Position numbers and translations under genes: made by a program
Assembly: GCA_012959805.1 (NCBI GenBank)
Contig: DUCN01000026.1
Location: 62,001-126,000, forward strand
Source of the DNA: Myxococcales bacterium
GTDB taxonomy: Bacteria; Myxococcota_A; UBA9160; UBA4427
Length of the DNA stretch: 64,000 nt
Direction of reading: 5' to 3'
In this document: positions 1 to 7,885 of the stretch, one piece after another
How the letters are laid out: each line of letters opens with the position of its first letter
Position numbering within the stretch: the stretch's first letter is position 1
Notes under the pieces: generated by a model
The model's input: the letters and a program-made list of their open reading frames with translations, nothing else
The model's database searches: none
What the model was told of the DNA's origin: nothing

Positions 1-1
1 T

Positions 2-781
2 TTCGTAACCGAACCGGCGTTGGCCGGCCCCTACAATGACCCGGGTCATGCTCCAATCACAATGTCGGCCTGGGCGACTGCAGTAGACTCATTCTCGCCT
101 GGCCCCGTTGACATCGCGAATCCGGGTCTCGGCGTCGCCCAATTCGGATTGCCCGCCAACACCCTGGGTCCGTCGACGAATGAAGAATTCGACGTCTATT
201 CGCTTGGCGATGGCGGCGAGATCACTCTGTTTTTCGCCGACGGGATCGCTAACGGGATCGGTGACGATTTTGCCGTCTACGAGAATGGGTTCTTTACGCC
301 GGGCGGGCTCTTTGCCGAGTTCGCCTTCATCGAAGTCTCGAGCAACGGCATCGACTTCGCACGCTTCGATTCAACCAGCCTTCATGCCACGCCCGTCTCT
401 TCCTTTGCCTCGGTCGACCGCACCGACTACGACAATCTTGCCGGAGACCAACCACTCGATCTCGGCACGGGTTTTGATCTCGCAGAGCTCACCAACCATC
501 CCCTGGTCTACGCCGGACTCTTGAATCCAATCGACATCCAATATGTCCGCGTAATCGACGTCGTGGGCGATGGATCCCAGTTGGATGGACTTGGCCAGCC
601 AGTTTATGATCCGTACGCTACAGCGTTCGCCTCGGGTGGCTTCGATATCAATGCGGTCGGTGTCTTGAATACCGTGCCCGAGCCAAGATTGGCCGTCATG
701 CTCGCGGCGGGCGTCTTCGGGCTCGCCATGCTGTCCGTCCGTAATCGCGGGAAGCGACGATGCGCGCCCTTCGGGCCCTGA
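2..781 (+). CDS. PEP-CTERM surface protein (5' end outside window)
   Basis: The reading frame is already open at the window edge and its first residues (FVTEPALAG) look like the end of a signal peptide with an ALA cleavage site, so the start codon lies upstream. The C-terminus has the three parts of a PEP-CTERM sorting tag: VPEP, a hydrophobic helix ([15 protein letters not shown]) and a basic tail (RNRGKRR). Such tags are known to be processed by exosortase for surface display. The body contains blocks such as [13 protein letters not shown] and [10 protein letters not shown], which recall surface proteins found beside BtuB/BtuG-type vitamin B12 receptors in Bacteroidetes; that resemblance is from memory. 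The gene overlaps the following TonB receptor by 22 nt, so the two are probably translated together and act together at the surface. The ligand is unknown. Confidence 0.8.
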   Translation, partial: FVTEPALAGPYNDPGHAPITMSAWATAVDSFSPGPVDIANPGLGVAQFGLPANTLGPSTNEEFDVYSLGDGGEITLFFADGIANGIGDDFAVYENGFFTPGGLFAEFAFIEVSSNGIDFARFDSTSLHATPVSSFASVDRTDYDNLAGDQPLDLGTGFDLAELTNHPLVYAGLLNPIDIQYVRVIDVVGDGSQLDGLGQPVYDPYATAFASGGFDINAVGVLNTVPEPRLAVMLAAGVFGLAMLSVRNRGKRRCAPFGP

Positions 782-2757
782 TCCTCGCATTGGCCTTTCC
801 GACTCTCGGCGGGGCCAGCGAAGAGATGAGCGACGGGAACTCTGCAGGCGACCTCGAAGGTGTCGAGCAGATGGTCGTCTACGGTGTCCGAACAGGAGAG
901 CTCGATCGGGTCCCGGGCGCGGCCACCAACCTCATCTTCGCAGACGACTTCGTGGCAGAGCACAAAAGCCTGACGGATCTGCTCTCCGAGACGGAAGGCA
1001 TCAGCGTGCGTCGCTTCGGCGGCGCCGGGGACCGATCCGAAATCTCGATTAGAGGTTCGAGTGCGAGCCAGGTCGTCATCACGCTGGATGGCGCACGCGC
1101 CAATAGTCTACTCACCGGCGGATTCGATCTTTCGCGAATCTGCTTGCCCCTGCTCGAGCGCGTCGAGATCACGCGCGGCGCCGGTACGACAGCAGAGGGG
1201 AGCGGCGCTGTCGGGGGCGTCGTCAACATCGTCACACGGGGCGCAATCGACGGACCCGAAACGCGCCTCGCATTCAGCGGCGGCTCCTTTGAGACCTTTG
1301 AAGGCTCACTCGTTCACTCCGACACGATCGGAGAGATCGATTTCACCGTCGGGTACTGCGGGTTCGAGACCGAAGGCGATTTCGAATTTTCGCGTCCGAC
1401 CGAAATCATCGCCGGCGTTCCCGCGACCTTCGCCCACCCCACCGCGATTCGACTCAACAACGATCGGGTCCAACACGGCGGCACATTCGGACTCCATTTC
1501 CCACTCGGAAGCGGCGAAGTCGGCGTTTCCAACTACACGGTCTATTCATCCGGAGGCGAACCCGGAATCGATTCCGGAAATGGAGCCAGCGCGGGCCAAG
1601 CTCTCGAAGCACGCAGTCGAGACCTCAGCACACTGAATCAGCTCGGTTGGACCGGTTCTTCTCCGATGGGCGTCGAAGGCGACTTCCAGGCCGCCTTCTA
1701 CCACCGCTTCGAATCCTCCAGTTTTCGAAACCCGATCGTCACCTTTCGTCCGCCGATCGATGTGGAAGTTCATCTTTCGACGTTCGGCGCGCGACTCGAA
1801 GACACCTGGGACGGGAACATTCTCGATCAGGCGCATCAGACGGACATCAATGTCGATTTCGCGCACGACCGCTTGAGCAGTACCGAGCAGAGCCCTCGTG
1901 AACGACCGCGCCTGGGCGCCGCCCTGTCGGAGGCCCTCACGCTCTTTGATGAAAGACTCGTTCTGTCAGCGGGCGTACGCGTGGATTGGACACAGGGCTT
2001 CGGTGTTCAGGGCCTGCCTTCTTTTGGCGTTGTGGTCTCGCCCTTTCCCTGGGTCCGCATTCGAGCCCAAGCCGGCCGCGCCTACCGCGCCCCGAATTTC
2101 GATGAACTCTTTCACCCCGACGAAGGCTTCATCCGGGGAAACGCGGACCTGCTGCCCGAAGACGCATGGAATTTCGGCGCCGGACTCGAAGTCCGTTTCG
2201 CCCGAATTGGCATCCTCTCCAAAATCGATTTGCGCGCGGGTTGGTTTCGTCGAGAAATCGATGAATCGATCCTATGGGTTCTCGTGAACGCGGATACGAT
2301 TGCTCCTATCAACACAGGCAGCGCCACGACCGATGGATTCGAGCTTTCTGCCGCATTCAATCTGATCCGCCTCCTTCGCATCTCGGCCAATCACACCGAG
2401 ACTCAATCGCGTAGGGACCTAACAGGCAAGCGGCTCTCGGGACAGCCGAGTCATGAAACCTCAGCGCGAGTTCAACTCGGACACCAAGAGGCGTGGAAGC
2501 TCATCGGAGAGGTACAACGCGTGGGCGTCATCTTCGTCGACGAAGGGGGAGGTCGACGATTGCCCGCGCGCACAATCTGGAATGCAAGCGCCGCTGTCAA
2601 TCTGGCCGAAATGCCCTGGCTTCCCTTCAAGGGCGTCCCCACGGACCTATGGCTATTCGTCGAAATCGACAATATCACCGACAAAGCGGTTCGTGATGTC
2701 CGCTCGTTTCCGCAACCCGGGCGACATCTAACCGGCGGGCTGGAGGTCGTCTGGTGA
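760..2757 (+). CDS. TonB-dependent outer-membrane receptor, BtuB-like
   Basis: This is a 665-residue outer-membrane receptor with a signal peptide, a TonB-box-like segment (EQMVVYG, residues 36-42), a plug domain ([41 protein letters not shown]) and a beta-barrel of alternating strands ending in an aromatic residue (GGLEVVW). The size and plug resemble BtuB/CirA receptors, which import cobalamin or siderophores using TonB energy. The ATG has a GGAAG ribosome site five bases upstream and lies inside the end of the PEP-CTERM gene; the stop overlaps the next gene's GTG. The flanking surface protein and propeller-like lipoprotein favour a vitamin B12-type uptake unit, but substrate specificity cannot be read from the sequence alone. 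Energy could come from the ExbB/ExbD/TonB operon elsewhere in this window. Confidence 0.88.
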   Translation: MRALRALILALAFPTLGGASEEMSDGNSAGDLEGVEQMVVYGVRTGELDRVPGAATNLIFADDFVAEHKSLTDLLSETEGISVRRFGGAGDRSEISIRGSSASQVVITLDGARANSLLTGGFDLSRICLPLLERVEITRGAGTTAEGSGAVGGVVNIVTRGAIDGPETRLAFSGGSFETFEGSLVHSDTIGEIDFTVGYCGFETEGDFEFSRPTEIIAGVPATFAHPTAIRLNNDRVQHGGTFGLHFPLGSGEVGVSNYTVYSSGGEPGIDSGNGASAGQALEARSRDLSTLNQLGWTGSSPMGVEGDFQAAFYHRFESSSFRNPIVTFRPPIDVEVHLSTFGARLEDTWDGNILDQAHQTDINVDFAHDRLSSTEQSPRERPRLGAALSEALTLFDERLVLSAGVRVDWTQGFGVQGLPSFGVVVSPFPWVRIRAQAGRAYRAPNFDELFHPDEGFIRGNADLLPEDAWNFGAGLEVRFARIGILSKIDLRAGWFRREIDESILWVLVNADTIAPINTGSATTDGFELSAAFNLIRLLRISANHTETQSRRDLTGKRLSGQPSHETSARVQLGHQEAWKLIGEVQRVGVIFVDEGGGRRLPARTIWNASAAVNLAEMPWLPFKGVPTDLWLFVEIDNITDKAVRDVRSFPQPGRHLTGGLEVVW

Positions 2758-4334
2758 CGATTCTACCGCCTTCGCTCATCACTCCATGGCTGAAACGCGG
2801 CGCGATGACCGCCCTTGTCTGCATCTCGATCGGCTGCGAAGGAAGCGGCACGAACGGCGATGGACTCATCATCGAGAACGCGCCTATCTCAGAAAAATGC
2901 ACGCCTATCGCCGGATTCTTCCCCTCTGGTCTGGATGTCCTGTCTCTCGGCTCGAACAAGGCGGTGGTGGTGCAGACCAGCCCGCCCGGAATCGTCGTCT
3001 ATGACATCGAGAGCGAACGCCCGCGCCCACTCCTCTTCAGCAATATCGGAACCGACAGCGACCTCGATGGTCGGGATGACGATGTGGCGATCGCACCCAT
3101 CATCGGTTTCCCCCTCGAGCCGGTGATGGGCGAGATCCAGGTCTTGAGTGACGATCTCGCGCTGGTCAGCACGAGCAATTACGAACAAGTCCTCACCTAC
3201 AATCCCACCGATGCAACGAAAGTCGGCATCTTTGTCGACGTCCCCGCCTCCATTCCCGTCGACCTCTACCCACTGCTTCCGCCGCCGGGAACCGGGGAAC
3301 TCCGAACCGCTGTCTCCACTCTGGCTTGTATCTTCCCCCCGACACCCATCGACTCCATGGGCAATGCCATTGTTCCGAATCCATTTTGCGATGCGCTGAT
3401 TCCCTCGTATCTCACAACACTCACGGCAGGCAAGGCAGTCGCCGGCGGGCGCCTCTTCGTCGCAATGTCGAACCTCAATTTCAGCGGCAGCGGCTTTCTA
3501 CCAGGAACGATCCTGGTCTACGACTGGATTGATCTCGGCGGAACGATCACTGTCCGGCCTAACACCGAGACGCCCGTCCTCTATACCACGGGATTCAATC
3601 CAACCGGAGTCGTTCAGATCGAAACTCCGGGGGCTCGGGAACTCGTCCTGGTGACGGTCACAGGCGCGATCGGTGCGGGGAGTGGCGCGTCCAACATCCT
3701 GACGGAAGCGTCCATCGACGTGATCGACCCGACCATTCCGCGCATCGTCGCCCGCATACCGCTGGGACGAGCGGGGCCTTCGTTCGACAGTCCTTCGGTC
3801 GAACCCGGAGGTCGCATCGCCTGGGTCGGCTCCTCCTCCGAACGAAATCTCTTCGCCGTCGACCTTCGTGCCCTCGACAACCCCGCGCTCTACACTGGCA
3901 TCGGCCCGCCGGTGATCCTGGATGGGTTGAGTGTTGGATTCGAGGATGCACGCATCTTTGCCGAGAGAAATGCTTTCGAATTGCCGGATCGCATCGATGG
4001 TCCGCCAGCCCGAGACTGCATGGGGTTTACCCACGTCGCGGTGAATGCCAGCGGGAGTCAGATCGTTGCCAGCGATTTTTGCGATGGGACGTTCACGCGT
4101 ATCCGCGCGGATCTGACTGGGTCTCCGCCCATCCCGTACCCATCGAATCGCTTTGAAGTCGCCGGACAATCCACCCCTTTTGCACCCAACGATGCACTCG
4201 GCCTACTGCGCTCACCCAGTCTGATTGCCGTTCGCCCGGGCATTCCCGGACTCGACTATTCGGGGCCCGACGTCCTGATTGTCGCCGGCCAACCCGAAGC
4301 ACAGATTTGCGCACTCCGAGTCGAGTCTCTCTAG
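2754..4334 (+). CDS. Surface lipoprotein, YncE/BtuG-like beta-propeller candidate
   Basis: This 526-residue protein begins with a GTG that overlaps the receptor stop codon (GTGA). An N-terminal hydrophobic stretch ends in a lipobox (ISIGC, Cys28) followed by a Gly/Ser-rich linker, so it should be a lipoprotein. The rest is built of beta-strand blocks with repeated elements such as VVVYDIES, ILVYDWIDLGG and ASIDVIDPTIPRIVARIPLG. The last is the typical YncE-style blade phrase, in which an element is followed by 'IDVID...IVARIPLG'. Because it is fused into the operon of a TonB receptor, it could capture a ligand at the cell surface as BtuG does in Bacteroides, but this is inference. It contains several cysteines that may form disulfides. 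Confidence 0.7.
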   Translation: MTILPPSLITPWLKRGAMTALVCISIGCEGSGTNGDGLIIENAPISEKCTPIAGFFPSGLDVLSLGSNKAVVVQTSPPGIVVYDIESERPRPLLFSNIGTDSDLDGRDDDVAIAPIIGFPLEPVMGEIQVLSDDLALVSTSNYEQVLTYNPTDATKVGIFVDVPASIPVDLYPLLPPPGTGELRTAVSTLACIFPPTPIDSMGNAIVPNPFCDALIPSYLTTLTAGKAVAGGRLFVAMSNLNFSGSGFLPGTILVYDWIDLGGTITVRPNTETPVLYTTGFNPTGVVQIETPGARELVLVTVTGAIGAGSGASNILTEASIDVIDPTIPRIVARIPLGRAGPSFDSPSVEPGGRIAWVGSSSERNLFAVDLRALDNPALYTGIGPPVILDGLSVGFEDARIFAERNAFELPDRIDGPPARDCMGFTHVAVNASGSQIVASDFCDGTFTRIRADLTGSPPIPYPSNRFEVAGQSTPFAPNDALGLLRSPSLIAVRPGIPGLDYSGPDVLIVAGQPEAQICALRVESL

Positions 4335-4505
4335 GAATTCAAGTCGCCACCCGACTGCTATAGAATGGGTCGGCGGCCAGAAGAGGCCGAAGGAAAGCCA
4401 CTTGCCGATTTCAATGATTGTTCTCACGGCCAGCCTCACCATCCTCCAGAGGGATCTAGTGTTCGCCTCCGATGTGCCCTGCACATCGGACGAGTCGGCC
4501 CTTCG

Positions 4506-5798
4506 ATGACGCAGGCATGGACGGGCGGTCAATACAGCCTCTTCCGCACCGTATTTGGCGGCTACCTGTTCCTCCACTTTGTTCAGCTGGCATCCTACGG
4601 TGCCGAACGATTTCCCCATGTCGGCGCACTCGCCGATCCCGCGACGAGCCCCTTCTATCCCATTTTCCCTAACCCCCTCTTTCTCTGCGACACCCCCGCA
4701 GTCGTTCTAGGTCTGATTGCACTCGGCATATTCGCGAGCCTGGCTTTCGCGCTGGGTTTCCGAGATCGAATTGCCGCCCTCGTCGTCTGGCTTGTCTGGG
4801 CGTGCTTGTTTACGCGGGATCCACTGATCTCGAATCATGGCACTCCGTTCGTGGCTTGGCTTCTGCTCGCCCATGCTGCGATTCCCGCACTTCCCTATGG
4901 CAGCTGGGATGCGCGTGGAAGAAATGATCCAAATTCGGACTGGACGATGCCTAACAGCATCTATGTAATCGCCTGGATTCTCATGGGGGTCGGGTACACC
5001 TATAGCGGCGCGACCAAGCTCCTCAGCCCCTCATGGCTGGAGGGCACCGCCCTTTTCGACTTGCTGAACAGTCCACTCGCTCGGCCGACTTTGCTGCGAG
5101 AAGCGATGCTGTCCATGCCGGAATCCGGGGGCGCCATCGTGACCTGGGGCGCCCTGGGAGTGCAGCTTCTCTTTGCGCCGCTGGCGCTCATCCGTCGACT
5201 ACGGCCCTGGCTATGGCTCACTCTATTGGTCATGCAATTCGCGTTGGTGGCTTTGGTCGACTTCCCAGACCTTTCGGCGGGCATGATCTTCGTCCACTTC
5301 TTCACCTTCAATCCTGCCTGGATCGCGCCCCGCGTTCCGACCAGCACACTCGATGATCATTCCGATGCCGTAGCGATGGGTCCGACCATCGTCTTCTATG
5401 ACGGCGCGTGCGGACTTTGCCATCGAACCGTGCGTTTCCTGCTCGCCGAAGACTCGGACGGACGGCGTTTTCGATTTGCTCCCCTCGACAGCGATCTCTT
5501 CATAGAAACCTGTGCCGTAGAGGGAAGCGGATTCGAGGACGGAACCACGATCCCCGACAGCGTTCTCGTGCACCGCCCGGGTCGTCCACTACTCGTCCGC
5601 ACCGAAGGCGTCCTCGAACTCGGTCATCAACTCGGAGGCTTGTGGCGGATCGGAGCCACAATCGCGGGCTGGCTACCGCTCCCCTTACTCAATGCCGGCT
5701 ATGATTTCATTGCGCGGGTTCGACATCGTTTGTTTACACGTCCCGAAGATTCATGTCCCCTACTACCGCCCGATCTTCGAGACCGATTCAGTCCTTGA
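4506..5798 (+). CDS. HTTM membrane domain fused to DCC thiol-disulfide oxidoreductase
   Basis: The N-terminal part (about residues 1-280) has several membrane segments and the layout of HTTM/vitamin-K-carboxylase-like proteins (FRTVFGGYLFLHFVQL, FPHVGALADP, LISNHGTPFVAWLLLAHA). The C-terminal part is a DCC/DUF393 domain with the YDGACGLCHRTVRFLL motif; its CxxC-like pair is near residues 303-306. DCC proteins are proposed thiol-disulfide oxidoreductases, so the fusion may link a membrane carboxylase- or epoxidase-like domain to a redox partner. I prefer the ATG used here because it starts just before the first HTTM helix; the frame stays open about 140 nt further upstream, where the residues are not family-like. 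It stands alone, with 170 bp separating it from the lipoprotein gene. Confidence 0.75.
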   Translation: MTQAWTGGQYSLFRTVFGGYLFLHFVQLASYGAERFPHVGALADPATSPFYPIFPNPLFLCDTPAVVLGLIALGIFASLAFALGFRDRIAALVVWLVWACLFTRDPLISNHGTPFVAWLLLAHAAIPALPYGSWDARGRNDPNSDWTMPNSIYVIAWILMGVGYTYSGATKLLSPSWLEGTALFDLLNSPLARPTLLREAMLSMPESGGAIVTWGALGVQLLFAPLALIRRLRPWLWLTLLVMQFALVALVDFPDLSAGMIFVHFFTFNPAWIAPRVPTSTLDDHSDAVAMGPTIVFYDGACGLCHRTVRFLLAEDSDGRRFRFAPLDSDLFIETCAVEGSGFEDGTTIPDSVLVHRPGRPLLVRTEGVLELGHQLGGLWRIGATIAGWLPLPLLNAGYDFIARVRHRLFTRPEDSCPLLPPDLRDRFSP

Positions 5799-6016
5799 TT
5801 CCGGACAATTCAAATCCGAACACGCGCATCCCCGACATCCTTGGTCATCCGATCTTCCATGGACTGAGAGAACATTTATTGAAGCCACTCAGCCACTCGT
5901 TCCATAGGGACAGGCTCGACCTCTCTATGGGCGATTCAAAAGCATCTACACATGACGTGAGCTCATGTGAGACAAGGAACCTGCAAGCGCCCACGCCAAA
6001 GCGCTAAGCTCCGCGC

Positions 6017-6889
6017 ATGGACATTACCGATCTCTACGCACACGAAGGTCAGACCGATCCGGTCATTTCATTCGAGTTTTTTCCGCCGAAGACAGACGTT
6101 GGCTATCGCTCGCTCTTCCGAACGATCGAGGAGCTGAAGGGACTCTCGCCGGGATTCGTTTCGGTCACTATGGGTGCTGGCGGAAGCACGCGTGCGAAGA
6201 CTGTTGACCTCACGATCGAAATCACTCGAGATCTTGGACTCGAAACCATGTGCCATCTCCCGTGCACCGGTTTTCGGCCGCATGAGGTCGGCAAGATTCT
6301 CGACCAACTCGCCGAGGGAGGCGTTTTGAATGTGCTCGCTCTACGCGGTGATCCGCCCCGGGACGATCCCGACTTCGAGCCCCCGTCCGATGGCTTCAAA
6401 TTCGCCAATGAACTCGTCGAGTACATCGCTGATCGCGGTGTCTTTTCAATCGGCGCCGCTTGTGACCCTGAAGTTCATCCCGAAGCGCCGGATGCGGCAG
6501 CCGATCTCATCAATTTGAAACGAAAGGTCGACAGCGGAACGGATTTTCTCGTGAGTCAGCTCTTTCTCGACAACAGTAAATTCTTCAGCTTTCTCGAAGA
6601 TGCTCGCGGCGCAGGCATTCATGTCCCGATCATTCCCGGCATCATGCCGATCGCAACTGTCGCCGGCATTCGTCGCATGACTGCCATGAACCGCACGATC
6701 ATCCCGGCGGAGCTCGAGGCGGAACTACAACGCGTCGATGGAGACGACGCGGCGACGTATGAACTCGGCGTTCGCTGGGCGACCATGCAATGTCGCGAAC
6801 TGCTCGATCGCGGGGCGAAGGGAATTCATTTCTATACGCTCAATCGTTCGCCGGCTACACGCGACATCACTCAGAGCCTTTTCAGCTGA
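6017..6889 (+). CDS. metF: Methylenetetrahydrofolate reductase
   Basis: The 290-residue product matches MetF length and motifs: SFEFFPPK near the N-terminus, SVTMGAGGS, the folate/FAD region MCHLPCTG and VLALRGDPP, AACDPEVHPEAP, LVSQLFLDN and the PIIPGIMPI block. The enzyme reduces 5,10-methylenetetrahydrofolate to 5-methyltetrahydrofolate with an FAD cofactor, supplying methyl groups for methionine synthesis in the cytoplasm. Its stop codon overlaps the purN start (TGATG), so both one-carbon enzymes are translationally coupled. The 218 bp upstream contains no convincing gene. Confidence 0.95.
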   Translation: MDITDLYAHEGQTDPVISFEFFPPKTDVGYRSLFRTIEELKGLSPGFVSVTMGAGGSTRAKTVDLTIEITRDLGLETMCHLPCTGFRPHEVGKILDQLAEGGVLNVLALRGDPPRDDPDFEPPSDGFKFANELVEYIADRGVFSIGAACDPEVHPEAPDAAADLINLKRKVDSGTDFLVSQLFLDNSKFFSFLEDARGAGIHVPIIPGIMPIATVAGIRRMTAMNRTIIPAELEAELQRVDGDDAATYELGVRWATMQCRELLDRGAKGIHFYTLNRSPATRDITQSLFS

Positions 6890-7530
6890 TGGCGAAAGCG
6901 GCCACTCCACTTCGGATCGCCGTCCTACTCTCCGGTGGCGGAACGAGTCTCGAGAATCTTTTTGCGGCAATCGAGTCGGGCTTGCCAGCAGAAGTCGTCT
7001 GTGTGCTTTCCTCGAAGAAGACTGCATTCGGCTTGCAGCGCGCGGAGAATCATGGCGTTCCAGGAATCGCCATCCCCCGGCGCGGATATTCCGATGTCAG
7101 GTCCTTCAACGATGCCCTGCACTGCGAACTCGATCGCCATGAATTCGATCTCATCTGCCTGCTCGGCTTTCTCTCCCCATTCGAGCTTCGAGGTCGCTAC
7201 GCCGGGCGAACGCTCAACGTCCACCCAGCCCTCATCCCAGCCTTTTGTGGCAAGGGTTTCTACGGCCATCATGTCCATGAAGCTGTTCTAGCGGCCGGCG
7301 TGAAACTGACCGGTGCCACGATTCATTTTGCGAGCGATGACTACGACGAAGGGCCGATTCTCTTGCAGGGAAGTGTTCCGGTCGAAGAAGACGATGATGT
7401 CGAACGGCTCGCGGCCCGCGTCCAGGCGCTCGAAAGAAAGCTGCTTCCCGCGGCAATCCGCCTCATCGCAGAACAACGCGTCGTCATTGAGGATGGGCGA
7501 GTTCGAATTTTAGCCGCGCGAAACGACTGA
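6889..7530 (+). CDS. purN: Phosphoribosylglycinamide formyltransferase
   Basis: The ATG within the TGATG overlap gives a 213-residue protein, the normal PurN length. It shows the N-terminal glycine loop (VLLSGGGTSLENL), LLGFLSPF, the catalytic NVHPALIPAF and the GATIHFASDDYDEGPIL block; many homologues read HFVD at that place. PurN transfers the formyl group of 10-formyltetrahydrofolate to GAR in purine synthesis. Coupling with metF places two folate-consuming enzymes under one promoter. A longer reading with a start about 100 nt earlier exists but would run deep into metF and adds no family-like sequence. Confidence 0.95.
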   Translation: MAKAATPLRIAVLLSGGGTSLENLFAAIESGLPAEVVCVLSSKKTAFGLQRAENHGVPGIAIPRRGYSDVRSFNDALHCELDRHEFDLICLLGFLSPFELRGRYAGRTLNVHPALIPAFCGKGFYGHHVHEAVLAAGVKLTGATIHFASDDYDEGPILLQGSVPVEEDDDVERLAARVQALERKLLPAAIRLIAEQRVVIEDGRVRILAARND

Positions 7531-7885
7531 CTTGCGATTGGAATTCTCGAACGCTTCGATGAATTCGAAACAACACTACATTCCGACGCGTCCTCTGTTG
7601 CTGCTGGATCGAATCACAGCTCGAAAAAACGCAGCTATTCGGCAACCCATGGCCAATCGGTTTCGATCCGCGATGCATTCGAATCGAAACGAATTCGGCG
7701 CTTCATGTTTCTTGGCGAAGCGCCGCATCGTCAATCCATTCGAGTTCGAATGCATGCACCAACCCTTCTGAAACCTCGAGAAACTCTGACCGAGCTAAAG
7801 ACCTGGCGGGTGCAATTGCTACTGTCTGAGCCGACCGAATGCCCCACGAGTTGCGATGCTCTCGGGTCTCGATCAGGGAGAAACG
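7531..7885 (+). other. Intergenic region with nested inverted repeats
   Basis: No credible gene is seen here. The region is rich in TTCGAA/ATTCGA words. An outer 11-bp perfect inverted repeat, ATGCATTCGAA (7673-7683) and TTCGAATGCAT (7745-7755), encloses an inner 9-bp perfect hairpin CGGCGCTTC/GAAGCGCCG (7696-7704 and 7717-7725, 12-nt loop). A palindrome CATTCGA-GT-TCGAATG (7737-7752) overlaps the right outer arm. The structure could end the metF-purN transcript or control the following membrane protein gene. Confidence 0.5.

Noticed and set aside
5799..6016. Open frame between the HTTM-DCC gene and metF
   Set aside because: It begins inside the HTTM-DCC gene in another frame and has no motif or ribosome site.
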